NCBI GenBank assembly: GCA_016714935.1
Contig: JADKBU010000018.1
Coordinates: 1 to 64,000 of the forward strand
Direction: 5' to 3'
Length of the DNA stretch: 64,000 nt
Origin: Candidatus Accumulibacter propinquus
GTDB lineage: Bacteria; Pseudomonadota; Gammaproteobacteria; Burkholderiales; Rhodocyclaceae
In this document: positions 9,636-18,892 of the stretch, piece by piece
Layout of the letters: the number at the start of each line of letters is the position of its first letter
How positions within the stretch are numbered: position 1 is the first letter of the stretch
Translations under genes and position numbers: made by a program
Notes under the pieces: model-generated
What the model was told of the DNA's origin: nothing
Seen by the model: only the letters and a program-made list of their open reading frames with translations
Databases searched by the model: none

Positions 9636-10193
9636 ATGCTGACACCTCACAAGCAATCGCGCCGAGTGTTTCTCGGGCAAGCGGTCCGGTTGGTCGTCGC
9701 CGGCACGGTCCTGCCGGCAGCGAAGCCCGTGCTCGCGGCCCTGCCGAATGCGCGCAGCCTCGAATTTGTTCACCTGCATACCGGTGAACATCTCTCCGTC
9801 GTCTTTGCCATCGGTGACCACTATCGTCCCGATGCGCTGAACGCGCTGAACCACTTTCTCCGCGACCACTATTCCGGCGAGGTCGGCAGCATCGACCCGC
9901 AACTCTTCGATCTGCTATTTCAGACTCGGCAGGAGCTTGACTGCTCGCAGCCTGTGGAGGTCTACTCCGGTTACCGTTGCGCCACCACCAACACGCAGTT
10001 GCGCAACAACCGCGGTGGCGGCGTGGCCCGACAAAGCCTGCACATGGAAGGCAAGGCGATCGATATTCGCCTGCCTGGCGTGCCGCTTGCCGATCTCCGC
10101 GATGCGGCAATCTCCCTGGGTGTCGGGGGCGTCGGGTTTTATCCGCGTAACCACTTCGTCCATCTCGACACCGGCAGGGTGCGCTACTGGTAG
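9636..10193 (+). CDS. DUF882 / YcbK-like peptidase M15 family protein
   Basis: 185 residues from ATG 9636. The N-terminus SRRVFLGQAVRLVVAG is a twin-arginine-type signal followed by AKPVLAA, so export by Tat is likely. The mature part has YSGYRCATTNTQLR, SLHMEGKAIDIRL and NHFVHLDTG, which contain the His/Asp/His metal-binding pattern of M15 (D-Ala-D-Ala carboxypeptidase-like) enzymes (H..GKAID, and a final FVHLD). It likely trims peptidoglycan in the periplasm. It follows the L,D-transpeptidase by 17 nt and belongs to the same transcription unit. Confidence 0.9.
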   Translation: MLTPHKQSRRVFLGQAVRLVVAGTVLPAAKPVLAALPNARSLEFVHLHTGEHLSVVFAIGDHYRPDALNALNHFLRDHYSGEVGSIDPQLFDLLFQTRQELDCSQPVEVYSGYRCATTNTQLRNNRGGGVARQSLHMEGKAIDIRLPGVPLADLRDAAISLGVGGVGFYPRNHFVHLDTGRVRYW

Positions 10194-10248
10194 CCTGCCT
10201 CCGGGCACCACGCGTGCGCGCCGAAGAACCTTTCCCGACAGGGCGGTG

Positions 10249-13053
10249 GTGAACTCGAGCACTCTGCTGGTGGCGATTCCGGCGACGGCGTTTGGCGCCT
10301 GTGCATTGCCGTTGCTGTTGCAGCGCCACGGGCGGGCTGCCGCCGCCCTTGCCGCCGCCCTGGTGATGGCGGCCTGTCTGGTCTTGCTGGCGCCGCTGGC
10401 ACCTGCGGCTCTGGCTGGCCACACCGAACTCGCACGCCTGGCGTGGTTGCCCGCCTATGGACTCGACTTCAGCCTGCGCCTGGACGGCCTCGGGCTGCTG
10501 TTTTGTCTGCTGATCTGCGGCATCGGCCTGCTGGTGGTGCTGTATGCCTTATGGTACCTGCCGCAAAGCGACCGTCTCGGGCGCTTTTACGCGATCCTGC
10601 TACTCTTCATGGCGGCGATGCTCGGCGTCGTGCTTTCCGAGAACCTGCTGCTGCTGCTGGTCTTCTGGGAGCTTACCAGCCTGTCTTCGTTCCTGCTGGT
10701 GGCCTACGACAGTGAAAAGTACGCATCGCGAAGTGGCGCTCGCCTGGCCCTGGCGGTCACCGGCGGCGGCGGTCTCGCGCTGCTTGCCGGCATCCTGCTG
10801 CTCGGACACATTGCCGGCAGCCATGAGCTGTCGGTGATCCTGGACGCCGGCGAGCGCATTCGCGCGCACGCGCTTTATGCACCGGCCCTGATCCTGGTGT
10901 TGCTCGGAGCGTTCACCAAGTCGGCGCAGTTTCCCTTCCACTTCTGGCTGCCAAGCGCGATGGCGGCGCCGACGCCAGTGTCGGCTTACCTGCATTCGGC
11001 GACGATGGTCAAGGCAGGAGTCTTCCTGCTTTCCCGGCTCTACCCGGCGTTGGGCGGCAGCGACCTGTGGTTCTGGCTGGTCAGCACGACAGGCGCGATC
11101 ACGCTGGTCTACGCCGCCGCAATGGCGTTCTTTCGTCATGACATCAAGGGGCTGCTGGCGTATTCGACGATTAGCCAGCTTGGCCTGATCACGCTGCTGT
11201 TCGGTCTCGACACGCCGCTTTCGGTGGTGGCCGGAATCTTTCACATCATCAACCATGCGATCTTCAAGGCTTCGCTGTTCATGGCCGCCGGCATCATCGA
11301 TCACGAATGCGGCACGCGGGACATGCGGCGCGTCAATGGCATGTTCAGGTACATGCCGGTGACTGCCACGCTGGCGATCATCGCCGCCGCGTCAATGGCC
11401 GGTGTGCCCCTGCTGAACGGCTTTCTGAGCAAGGAGATGTTCTTTGCCGAAACGGTCGCCTACCAGCCGTTCGCAGGCCTCGGCTGGGCGCTGCCGATGT
11501 TTGCGACCGTCGCCGGCATGCTTGCCGTCGCCTACTCGTCACGCTTCGTTCATGACGTGTTCTTCAATGGCGAACCGGTTGCCCTGTCGCGTCAGCCGCA
11601 CGAGCCGCCACGCTGGATGCGGGCTCCGATCGAGTTGCTGGTCCTGCTTTGTCTGCTCGTGGGCATGTTCCCCGGTTGGACCGTTGGGCCGCTGCTCGAT
11701 GCCGCCGCCGCGGCCGCCCTGCAGGGGCCGCTACCGGATTTTGAACTGGTGTTATGGCACGGTTTCAATCGGCCGGTGCTGATGAGCCTGCTGGCCCTGG
11801 TCGGCGGCGTCTGCATCTACGCCCTGCGCGCGCCGCTGTTCGCTTGGCAGGCACAGTTGCCGCGCTGGCACGCGCACAGTGCTTTCGAGCGCGCCTATCG
11901 GCGGCTGGCCGTTGTCGCCCGTTCGCTCAATGCCCTGCTTGACAATGGCTCGCTGCAGCGCCACGCGGCGCTGCTCTTTGCTTTCGTCGTGCTGCTCGGT
12001 GGCTGGGCCTTCTTTTCGGGGCCGACGAGCCTCGTCCGCGCGCCTGTCCAGGCCGCTGACGAGGCGGCCATCGCGGCCTTGATCGCGCTCCTGCTCGGAG
12101 CGCTCGGAGCCACGCTGCTGTACCGGCAACGACTCCTGGCACTGATCCTGGTCAGCGTCGTGGGGCTGGTGGTGGCACTGAGCTTCGTGCGCTTCTCGGC
12201 GCCTGACCTGGCGCTGACCCAACTCGCCGTGGAAACCGGGACGATCATCCTGATGCTGCTGGTACTCTACTATCTGCCGGCGAGTGCTCCGCCGCAGAGC
12301 AGTGCCCCGAGGTTGACGCGCGACCTGATCCTGGCACTGCTGGTCGGCGGTGGCCTCGGGCTGACCACCTTGCAGATGCTCGGCGCACCGGTCGATACGA
12401 TCTCGGAATTCTACTTGCAGCAGTCGCTTGCCGGTGGCGGTGGCGCCAATGTGGTGAACGTGATCCTGGTCGATTTCCGTGGATTCGATACCTTGGGCGA
12501 AATCACCGTGCTGGCGATGGTTGCCCTCGCTGCGCACGCCCTGCTCGACCGCCTGGTACTCGTTGCACCCTTGCGGGATACCGAGGGCCGGCCCTGGGCC
12601 AGTGAAGCGCATCCGTTGTTTCTGGCCATGCTGATCCGCCCACTGCTGCCGCTGTCGCTGACGGTATCCGTGTATATCTTCCTGCGCGGGCACCATGAGC
12701 CAGGTGGCGGCTTCGTCGCCGGGCTGATTACCAGCGTTGCGATGATCATGCAGTATCTCGGGGGCGGCATGGCCTTTGCGCAGCCGCGCATGCCGCGACA
12801 CCCTACCAGCTTGCTGGCGCTGGGCCTGGCGCTGGCAGCCGGCATCGGGGTGGCCAGTTGGGCATTTGCTCGGCCCTTCCTGACCAGCGCTCATGGCCAG
12901 CTGCGGCTGCCCTGGCTTGGTGAGGTCGAACTGGCTTCGGCGATGGTCTTTGACCTCGGCGTCTATATCGTCGTTGTGACCGTCGTGTTGTGCGTGCTCA
13001 CGGGACTCGGCAGGCTCTCGCTGCGCGTACCCAGCGCGCGGGAGGTGCTCTGA
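10249..13053 (+). CDS. mrpA: Na+/H+ antiporter subunit A with fused MrpB domain
   Basis: About 934 residues, the size of the MrpA/PhaA large subunit. It has multiple membrane segments and the complex-I-like core (LGAFTKSAQFPFHFWLPSAMAAPTPVSAYLHSATMVKAGVFLL split over nt 10900-11030), with the ELTS and KS charged residues of the proton path. From about residue 790 the text becomes a MrpB domain (RPLLPLSLTVSVYIFLRGH, then EPGGGFVAGL). A and B are therefore one polypeptide, as in the Pha-type operons. GTG 10249 (or the adjacent GTG 10246) is the likely start; no good ribosome site is visible. The stop overlaps the mrpC start (TGATG). It functions in Na+ efflux and pH homeostasis using the proton gradient. 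Confidence 0.93.
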   Translation: MNSSTLLVAIPATAFGACALPLLLQRHGRAAAALAAALVMAACLVLLAPLAPAALAGHTELARLAWLPAYGLDFSLRLDGLGLLFCLLICGIGLLVVLYALWYLPQSDRLGRFYAILLLFMAAMLGVVLSENLLLLLVFWELTSLSSFLLVAYDSEKYASRSGARLALAVTGGGGLALLAGILLLGHIAGSHELSVILDAGERIRAHALYAPALILVLLGAFTKSAQFPFHFWLPSAMAAPTPVSAYLHSATMVKAGVFLLSRLYPALGGSDLWFWLVSTTGAITLVYAAAMAFFRHDIKGLLAYSTISQLGLITLLFGLDTPLSVVAGIFHIINHAIFKASLFMAAGIIDHECGTRDMRRVNGMFRYMPVTATLAIIAAASMAGVPLLNGFLSKEMFFAETVAYQPFAGLGWALPMFATVAGMLAVAYSSRFVHDVFFNGEPVALSRQPHEPPRWMRAPIELLVLLCLLVGMFPGWTVGPLLDAAAAAALQGPLPDFELVLWHGFNRPVLMSLLALVGGVCIYALRAPLFAWQAQLPRWHAHSAFERAYRRLAVVARSLNALLDNGSLQRHAALLFAFVVLLGGWAFFSGPTSLVRAPVQAADEAAIAALIALLLGALGATLLYRQRLLALILVSVVGLVVALSFVRFSAPDLALTQLAVETGTIILMLLVLYYLPASAPPQSSAPRLTRDLILALLVGGGLGLTTLQMLGAPVDTISEFYLQQSLAGGGGANVVNVILVDFRGFDTLGEITVLAMVALAAHALLDRLVLVAPLRDTEGRPWASEAHPLFLAMLIRPLLPLSLTVSVYIFLRGHHEPGGGFVAGLITSVAMIMQYLGGGMAFAQPRMPRHPTSLLALGLALAAGIGVASWAFARPFLTSAHGQLRLPWLGEVELASAMVFDLGVYIVVVTVVLCVLTGLGRLSLRVPSAREVL

Positions 13054-13379
13054 TGGAAGCGTTGCTGGCGATCGCCGTCGGGGTGCTGAGCGCGTGTGGC
13101 GTGTTTCTCATCCTGCGCGCACGCACCTTCCCGGTCCTGCTCGGACTGACGCTGCTGTCCTACGCTGTCAACCTGTTTCTTTTTGCCAGTGGTCGCCTGC
13201 GCTTCGACGCGGCACCCCTGATTCGCGCCGGCGCCAGTTATACCGACCCCTTGCCGCAAGCGCTGGTGCTCACGGCGATCGTCATCGGCTTCGGCATGAC
13301 CGCCTATCTGGCGATGCTGGCCTTGCGCGCCCTGTCCGAGGCGGGTACCGATCACGTGGACGCAGGCCGGGAACCGTGA
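13053..13379 (+). CDS. mrpC: Na+/H+ antiporter subunit C
   Basis: 108 residues with three membrane helices, homologous to NuoK. Marks are GVLSACGVFLILRARTFPVLLGLTLLSYAVNLFLF and DPLPQALVLTAIVIGFGMTAY, the standard MrpC signature. ATG 13053 overlaps the mrpA stop and the GGAGGTG upstream is a strong ribosome site, so translation is coupled. It is part of the Mrp membrane complex. Confidence 0.95.
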   Translation: MEALLAIAVGVLSACGVFLILRARTFPVLLGLTLLSYAVNLFLFASGRLRFDAAPLIRAGASYTDPLPQALVLTAIVIGFGMTAYLAMLALRALSEAGTDHVDAGREP

Positions 13380-14887
13380 GCACGCACGCGCCGATCCTGC
13401 CGATCCTGATCGCGTTTGCCGCTGCGCTGCTGCAAATGGTTTGCGATCGACTGTCGTTCCAGCGCTTCGTCGGACTCCTTTCGGCAGCCCTGCTGGTGCT
13501 GGTCGGCATCTGGCTGACCTGGCTTGCCGACGACGGCCAGACGCGGGTCTATGCGCTTGGCGACTGGCCGGCGCCGTTTGGCATCGTGCTGGTCGTTGAT
13601 CGCCTGGCGGCGGCAATGGTCCTGCTTGCCGCGGTGCTGGGCTTCGCGGCGCTGCTCTACGCCAGTGCCGGCTTTGACCAGCGCGGCAAACATTTCCACC
13701 CGCTGTTCCAGCTGCAACTGATGGGTCTGCTGGGGGCTTTCCTGACCGGGGATCTGTTCAATCTCTTCGTCTTCTTCGAGGTGATGCTGCTGGCTTCCTA
13801 TACCCTGCTGGCACACGGTGGCGGACTGGCAAGAACCCGCGCAGGAATCAGCTACGTGGTACTCAATCTGGTCGGGTCGGCGCTTTTTCTGATTGCTCTC
13901 GGACTGCTCTACGGCACCCTGGGCACTCTCAACCTGGCCGACGTGGCGCAGCGTCTGCCACTGCCAGGTTACGATCGGGCGCTGACCAGGCTGGCGCTGG
14001 CCCTGCTGATCGCGGTTTTCGTACTCAAGGCCGGGCTGCTGCCGCTGTCGTTCTGGCTGCCGCAGACCTACACCGCTGCCGGGGTTCCGGTCGCGGCATT
14101 GTTTGCGATCATGACCAAGGTTGGGATCGTCGCCATCCTGCGCCTGCAGGTGATCGCTCTGGCGCCGGCCATGCCCGATCTCCTCGATCACTGGCTGACG
14201 CCGCTGGCCCTGGCCACCGTCGTCTTCGCGGCCCTCGGCACGCTGGCCGCCGCTCGCCTGCGTGCGCTCGCCGCCTGGCTGGTGCTGCTTTCCGCCGGGA
14301 CATTGCTGGTGACGCTGGCGCAGACGAGTGCCGCGGTCACTGCGGCGACCCTCTTCTACCTGGTGCACTCGACACTGGCCGGTGCTGCCTTCTTCCTGCT
14401 GGCCGGGGTCATCGCCGAGCAGCGTGGCCCGGCAGCCGATTTTCTGGTGGCCGGACCGCAGCCGCAAGCCACCTGGGTGAGAATTTCCTTCCTGGTTCTG
14501 GCCACCACGCTGGCCGGGCTGCCACCGTTTTCCGGTTTTCTCGGCAAGCTGATGCTGCTGACGACGCTGCGTGAAGTCGCCGCCGGAACGGCGGTCTGGG
14601 TGGTGCTGCTGGGCGCTGGTTTCGTGGTCATGATCGCGCTGGCGCACAACGGCGGTTACCTGTTCTGGAAGCACCGGACGCTGGTCGGGCCGGCCGCCGC
14701 AATCGCCTGGCCGCGAGCGACGGCTACACTGGCGCTGGTCGCCGCCGGCCCGCTTCTGGCCGTCCTGGCGCGACCGCTGTCCGACTACACGGAACGCACA
14801 GCCAGGCAATTGCATGCGCCGGGTGCCTATGTGGCAGCCGTTCTCGGGCCCGCGCCGGCGCGGATCGCTCGCGAGGCGATACGATGA
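13376..14887 (+). CDS. mrpD: Na+/H+ antiporter subunit D
   Basis: 503 residues. This NuoL/M/N-like subunit forms one of the two proton/sodium translocating cores. It shows LTGDLFNLFVFFEVMLLASYTLL, with the conserved membrane Glu, and LKAGLLPLSFWLPQTYTAAGVPVAALFAIMTKVG, with the conserved Lys residues. GTG 13376 overlaps the mrpC stop (GTGA), and the stop overlaps mrpE (ATGA), so the chain is coupled. The length is normal. Confidence 0.95.
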   Translation: MSTHAPILPILIAFAAALLQMVCDRLSFQRFVGLLSAALLVLVGIWLTWLADDGQTRVYALGDWPAPFGIVLVVDRLAAAMVLLAAVLGFAALLYASAGFDQRGKHFHPLFQLQLMGLLGAFLTGDLFNLFVFFEVMLLASYTLLAHGGGLARTRAGISYVVLNLVGSALFLIALGLLYGTLGTLNLADVAQRLPLPGYDRALTRLALALLIAVFVLKAGLLPLSFWLPQTYTAAGVPVAALFAIMTKVGIVAILRLQVIALAPAMPDLLDHWLTPLALATVVFAALGTLAAARLRALAAWLVLLSAGTLLVTLAQTSAAVTAATLFYLVHSTLAGAAFFLLAGVIAEQRGPAADFLVAGPQPQATWVRISFLVLATTLAGLPPFSGFLGKLMLLTTLREVAAGTAVWVVLLGAGFVVMIALAHNGGYLFWKHRTLVGPAAAIAWPRATATLALVAAGPLLAVLARPLSDYTERTARQLHAPGAYVAAVLGPAPARIAREAIR

Positions 14888-15375
14888 ACCGCCGACTCCT
14901 GCCGCACCCGCTGCTGTCGCTCACTGTCTTCCTGTTGTGGGCGGTGATCAGCAATGCCGCATCGTCCGGCCTGTTGCTCCTCGGCGGCCTGCTGGCCTTC
15001 GTCGTACCGCTGCTGACGCGACCTTTCTGGCCGGCTCCGCCACGCCTCATCCGGCCATGGCTGGCACTGCGCTTCTGCGCCGTCTTCGCGGCCGACGTCT
15101 TCACTGCCAACTGGCGTGTCGCGTGGCGGGTGATCGGCCCGCTGCACCGCCTCTCGCCGGCTTTCGTCGAAGTCCCTCTGGAAATTCACGACCCGTTTCT
15201 CGCCACGTTGCTCGCCAGCGTCGTCTCGCTGACGCCGGGCACGGTCGCCATCGACGTGGATCGGCAACGCTGGGTGATGCTGGTGCATGCCCTCGATGCT
15301 CCCGATCCGCAGGCGCTGGTACAGGAGATCAAGGCGCGTTACGAACTGCCGCTGAAAGAGATGTTCGCATGTTGA
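14884..15375 (+). CDS. mrpE: Na+/H+ antiporter subunit E
   Basis: 163 residues with two or three N-terminal membrane helices and a cytosolic C-terminal domain. Family marks are the AADVFTANWRVAWRV segment, VEVPLEI, and the SLTPGTVAIDVD turn. ATG 14884 overlaps the mrpD stop by 4 nt and the stop overlaps the mrpF start. It is an accessory subunit without complex-I homology that is needed for assembly and activity. Confidence 0.95.
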   Translation: MNRRLLPHPLLSLTVFLLWAVISNAASSGLLLLGGLLAFVVPLLTRPFWPAPPRLIRPWLALRFCAVFAADVFTANWRVAWRVIGPLHRLSPAFVEVPLEIHDPFLATLLASVVSLTPGTVAIDVDRQRWVMLVHALDAPDPQALVQEIKARYELPLKEMFAC

Positions 15376-15638
15376 ATGCCGCCATCGAGATGGCCTTCGT
15401 CCTGGTCGGCGCGGCGCAGGTACTCAACCTCTACCGGCTGATTCGCGGGCCGGACATTACCGACCGAATTCTGGCGCTCGACACCCTCGGGATCAACGTC
15501 ATCGCGCTGCTGGTGCTGTTCGGGATGCGTACCGCGACCACCGTCTATTTCGAGGTGGCGCTGCTGCTCGCCCTGCTGGGCTTTGTCGGGACCGTCGCGC
15601 TGTGCAAGTTCCTCCTGCGTGGCGACATCATCGAATGA
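15369..15638 (+). CDS. mrpF: Na+/H+ antiporter subunit F
   Basis: 89 residues, three membrane helices. The family signature LYRLIRGPDITDRILALDTLGIN is intact, as is the C-terminal ALLGFVGTVALCKFLLRGD. ATG 15369 lies inside the last codons of mrpE, and the stop overlaps the mrpG start, so all the subunits are translationally coupled. Confidence 0.95.
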   Translation: MLNAAIEMAFVLVGAAQVLNLYRLIRGPDITDRILALDTLGINVIALLVLFGMRTATTVYFEVALLLALLGFVGTVALCKFLLRGDIIE

Positions 15639-16021
15639 CGGCGATGACTGAATCTGCCATCGCCGCCCTGATCGTTCTCGGGGCGCTGTTCGTCCTGCTC
15701 GGGTCGATTGGTCTGGCGCGCCTGCCGGATTTTCTCACCCGTCTGCACGGCCCGACCAAGGCCACGACACTGGGAGTCGGTGCGCTGCTGCTGGCTTCGG
15801 CAATCTTTTTTTCGACCCGCGAGGGTGGTGCTATCAGTCTGCACGAACTGGCGATCCTCTTCTTCCTGTTCATCACCGCACCGGTTACCGCGCATCTGCT
15901 CGCCAAGGCGGCGCTGCACCGGCAGGCCAAGGGACCTGGTGATGACCCACAGGCGACCGTCACTGGTGATTCCCTCCGAGAACCCGAGCAGAGATCGCAG
16001 GCAGCTGGCCGCAAGCCCTGA
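15635..16021 (+). CDS. mrpG: Na+/H+ antiporter subunit G
   Basis: 128 residues from ATG 15635, which overlaps the mrpF stop. Three membrane helices and the family motif SIGLARLPDFLTRLHGPTKATTLGVG are present. The last 35 residues are a hydrophilic Pro/Arg tail. This closes a complete A(B)CDEFG operon; the 137 nt after it contain no recognised terminator or gene. Confidence 0.94.
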   Translation: MTAMTESAIAALIVLGALFVLLGSIGLARLPDFLTRLHGPTKATTLGVGALLLASAIFFSTREGGAISLHELAILFFLFITAPVTAHLLAKAALHRQAKGPGDDPQATVTGDSLREPEQRSQAAGRKP

Positions 16022-16158
16022 TCCTTGCTGTTGGCACTTTCAGCAGGAAGGCCTGAGGCACCCCTGAAAGCGTACACGAGCTAATCTTTTCCACTCGACT
16101 TGCCCGTGGCGTTAGACTTCGATCTCCTGATCCTCGACCATCCGACGGCCCGCCAACC

Positions 16159-16929
16159 ATGCCTATCGATCTTGCCGCCTACCGCGCGAGTGCTGCAGAA
16201 CAGCAGCGCAGCGCCGATTTGTTCGCATTGCTTCCGAGTCGTGGCAGTACCGCGCTCGACATTGGTGCGAGGGATGGCTACCTGGCCAGGAAACTCGCGG
16301 AAAGGTTCAACAGGGTCGTCGCTCTCGATCTTGAGAAGCCGGTGATCGATCACCCCCGGGTCGAGGCGGTGCAGGGAGACGTTACCGCATTGCAGTTTGC
16401 CGACAACGAGTTTGACGCGATCCTCTGTGCCGAAGTCCTGGAACATATCCCCGAGCCGGGCCTGACCCAGGCGTGTCGGGAAATTGCCCGGGTCGCCAGG
16501 GACAAGGTGGTCATCGGCGTTCCTTATCGCCAGGATCTGCGTTGCGGACGCACGCTGTGCGCGTCGTGCGGCAAGTCGAACCCACCGTGGGGACATGTCA
16601 ATAGTTTTGACGAGGCGCGCCTGCGGTCCCTGTTTGGCACCCTGAACTGGGACCAGACCAGCTTTGTGGGCAGCAGCAGCGATGTCACCAACGCCGTTTC
16701 CGCCACCTTGCTGGACTACGCCGGTCGTCCCTTCGGTACCTGGCAACAGGAAGAGCCCTGTGTCTACTGCGGTGCGCCCATCGGGCGGCCCCGAGAGCGC
16801 AACCTTCCGCAGCGCGTTGCCACCCGCGCCGCCTTCCTGCTTGACCGCCTGCAGGCGTCAATCGTCAAGCCGCATGCCAACTGGATCCATGTCCTGTTTT
16901 CAAAACCGCGGGCCAACGCCAGCCGCTGA
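16159..16929 (+). CDS. Class I SAM-dependent methyltransferase with Cys-rich insert
   Basis: 256 residues. The Rossmann-type SAM site is clear: LDIGARDGYLARKLAERF (motif I), VVALDLEKP (acidic residue binding the ribose), and ILCAEVLEHIPEPG (motif IV and post-IV). It belongs to the Methyltransf_11/25 group; the substrate is unknown. After the core it carries CGRTLCASCGK (about residue 131) and CVYCGAP (about residue 203), two CxxC pairs that could hold zinc. That arrangement is reminiscent of methyltransferases in surface polysaccharide or lipid modification clusters. It is transcribed towards the next gene pair (convergent). Confidence 0.85.
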   Translation: MPIDLAAYRASAAEQQRSADLFALLPSRGSTALDIGARDGYLARKLAERFNRVVALDLEKPVIDHPRVEAVQGDVTALQFADNEFDAILCAEVLEHIPEPGLTQACREIARVARDKVVIGVPYRQDLRCGRTLCASCGKSNPPWGHVNSFDEARLRSLFGTLNWDQTSFVGSSSDVTNAVSATLLDYAGRPFGTWQQEEPCVYCGAPIGRPRERNLPQRVATRAAFLLDRLQASIVKPHANWIHVLFSKPRANASR

Positions 16930-16962
16930 TCCGCTGCCCAGGCGGGTACGCCTTTCGCTGGG

Positions 16963-17544
16963 TCAGCCAAACAGTCGAGCGACCCAGCGTGGCAGGCTGA
17001 TGCGGATGCGGTCCTTCTCGCCGCGCCATGGCAGTTCGATCAGGAAATAATCGTAGATCCAGCCTGCCTTTTCGAACGCACGGATCGACGGATGGTTCGA
17101 ATGCCAGATCCAGGTCAGGCATCTGCGGTATCCCAACTTCTTCAGTTCGCTTGCGGAAAAGGCCATCATCTGTACGGATAATCCCTTGCCACGGGCACTT
17201 TCGGCGGTGATCAGATCGACCATGACGATTTCATCGTCACGGATGTTCCGGAAGCGACGGGGCAGATTGTCTTCGGTATTCGTCCAGTAGGTGCAGAAGC
17301 ACACCAGCCGACCATTTTCCCAGGCGCCGTAGCTGTGCCCCGGCTTGCTGGTGTACCAGGCATGTCTGCTGATCTCCGGATACTCGCATCCGGCCACCTG
17401 CCGAGTCGTCTCGATGGTCCCGAAGCGCGCGCCGTCCGGACAGACGAAATGCTCGTGCAGGGGCGGAGAGTGGTACATCCGATTGATCTCGTAGCCGCCC
17501 AGCAGAAGCTTGCCCAGGCTCTTGAGACGTTCCTTGATGCTCAT
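16963..17544 (-). CDS. GNAT-family acetyltransferase
   Basis: 193 residues. The acetyl-CoA binding part is visible: MVDLITAESARGKGLSVQMM has the R/Q-x-x-G-x-G/A pattern (ARGKG), followed by a helix, and WIWHSNHPSIRAFEKAGW is the usual beta5-alpha4 end of the fold. The N-terminal 60 residues are unlike common GNATs. The substrate is unknown. ATG 17544 overlaps the stop of the upstream methyltransferase (ATGA), so the two work from one transcript. Confidence 0.8.
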   Translation of the reverse strand: MSIKERLKSLGKLLLGGYEINRMYHSPPLHEHFVCPDGARFGTIETTRQVAGCEYPEISRHAWYTSKPGHSYGAWENGRLVCFCTYWTNTEDNLPRRFRNIRDDEIVMVDLITAESARGKGLSVQMMAFSASELKKLGYRRCLTWIWHSNHPSIRAFEKAGWIYDYFLIELPWRGEKDRIRISLPRWVARLFG

Positions 17545-18266
17545 CGGATCGATTGCTCCCCGGTGTCCTTTCCGAGATGATAGACCACCAGCCCTTCATC
17601 CTCGCGTATCGGCACGAGAGCAGGGCTTTGGCGTTTGATGTCAGCCTGGTGCACCGGGTGGACATAGATCACGTAGATGTCCCGAGCGGAGCGCGCATGG
17701 CTGGCCAGGAGGTTGGACAGCACCCTTTCCAGCACCGGGTATCCGAAGGGATTGTAGAAATAGCAAACCAGAGGGTCTTCGGGAAAGCGGAAATCAACCG
17801 CGTCCAGGCACAGACAGGAGATGCGCGCGCTGCTGCCGGCTTGCGCCAGATACCGGGCGATGTTGTTGCTGGCAAGTTCGGCGAGTTCGGGGGAGAACTC
17901 GACACCGATGATGTTCTTGAACGGCAACTCCGCCGCCAGCAACAGGACCCGGCCCTTACCCGCACCGAAGTCGACAAACGTATACCGACGCCAATCGAGG
18001 CCGAGCGTGCTCAGGATGGACCTGACCATCCCGGAGGGTGACGGTTCGTATCGGACTGCATGCCTGGCGTTGGGCGAATCGATGTCCAGAGAGCCCGTCT
18101 CGCGGATACTGTCGGTTTCGACGTGATAGGTGGCGTCGAATTCCGATGGGTTGGGTGTTGATGGCTCGCTGAAATGCGTCCAGGCGTGACGGACGTTCTT
18201 CAGGATCAAGCCCGGTATGTCCTTGAGTTGGTGCCGCCGATAGGCACGCAGAAAGCGCTGTAACAT
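17541..18266 (-). CDS. Class I SAM-dependent methyltransferase
   Basis: 241 residues from ATG 18266, chosen because CGAGGACG precedes it; a GTG/ATG 36 nt upstream is less good. The SAM site FVDFGAGKGRVLLLAAEL and IIGVEFSPELAELASNNI is clear. VCYFYNPFGYPVLERVL matches the later NPFG-type motif of this subfamily, which is often annotated class I SAM methyltransferase near glycosyl or lipid-modifying genes. The gene is coupled to the acetyltransferase. It points away from the nap operon across a 626-nt divergent gap. Confidence 0.82.
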   Translation of the reverse strand: MLQRFLRAYRRHQLKDIPGLILKNVRHAWTHFSEPSTPNPSEFDATYHVETDSIRETGSLDIDSPNARHAVRYEPSPSGMVRSILSTLGLDWRRYTFVDFGAGKGRVLLLAAELPFKNIIGVEFSPELAELASNNIARYLAQAGSSARISCLCLDAVDFRFPEDPLVCYFYNPFGYPVLERVLSNLLASHARSARDIYVIYVHPVHQADIKRQSPALVPIREDEGLVVYHLGKDTGEQSIR

Positions 18267-18892
18267 GTCGTCCTCGGATAACGCGGGTGGCAGACAACGC
18301 ATCGCGGGAACGGTTGGGCCGTCGTCCGGATGAGCTTGCGGACTTCATTTTGCCACAAGCGTGCCCGTACCCGTTGCGGGAATCCCTTCTTCGCCCTACC
18401 CGAAGATGAGCAAGTGAATGGCGGCGCGCCCGCACGCCTGCGAACCGGGAACGCCGTCGCAACTTCGCCGCGAGCCGGGGCGTATGTCCTTGGTGTATGC
18501 CAGCAGGCTCTGTCGCGACCACGCTGAGGGGAGTGCTGGGTGGGACGGCGGAGAACTCCCCCTGCCACGGCGTGGCGGTGCTGCTGGCAACGACCCGGGG
18601 GTGGGGGGGATTTCCAGTTCAGGCATGAGCCTGAAGCATCGCCCAAGTGGGTGACGCGGTGATGAGGGTTGAAGCCCGGATACGCGCGCCGCTGCCGTTG
18701 CTTTTCCGGCGCCTTCGATGGGCAGGAGAGTCGCGCGCATTCCCACCGCTCATGGCTATCCTTTGATTTGAATCAAAAAAAATCGCCAGGTCAAAGCTTA
18801 GAGTGTTTGCCATGACGCATGCCCGCCAAGTCTGTCCCGGCGGCTGCCGGTGATTGCGTCGGCAGTTCTGCGACCAGGAGTATCTCGACTTC
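18267..18892. other. Divergent intergenic region upstream of the nap operon
   Basis: 626 nt. No gene is supported. The part nearest napD holds a perfect FNR/Anr box and a plausible -10 (TAGAGT about 18799-18804). The -10 lies at the right distance for class II activation. The remainder is G/C-rich and carries no repeat or RNA that I can recognise. Confidence 0.5.
18763..18776 (+). promoter_or_regulatory. FNR/Anr box upstream of napDAGHB
   Basis: The sequence is TTGAT-TTGA-ATCAA, a perfect match to the FNR-family palindrome TTGAT-N4-ATCAA. Its centre lies about 41 nt before a likely transcription start near 18811 and 123 nt before the napD start, the geometry of oxygen-regulated class II activation. 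This indicates induction of nitrate reduction under low oxygen. Confidence 0.85.
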
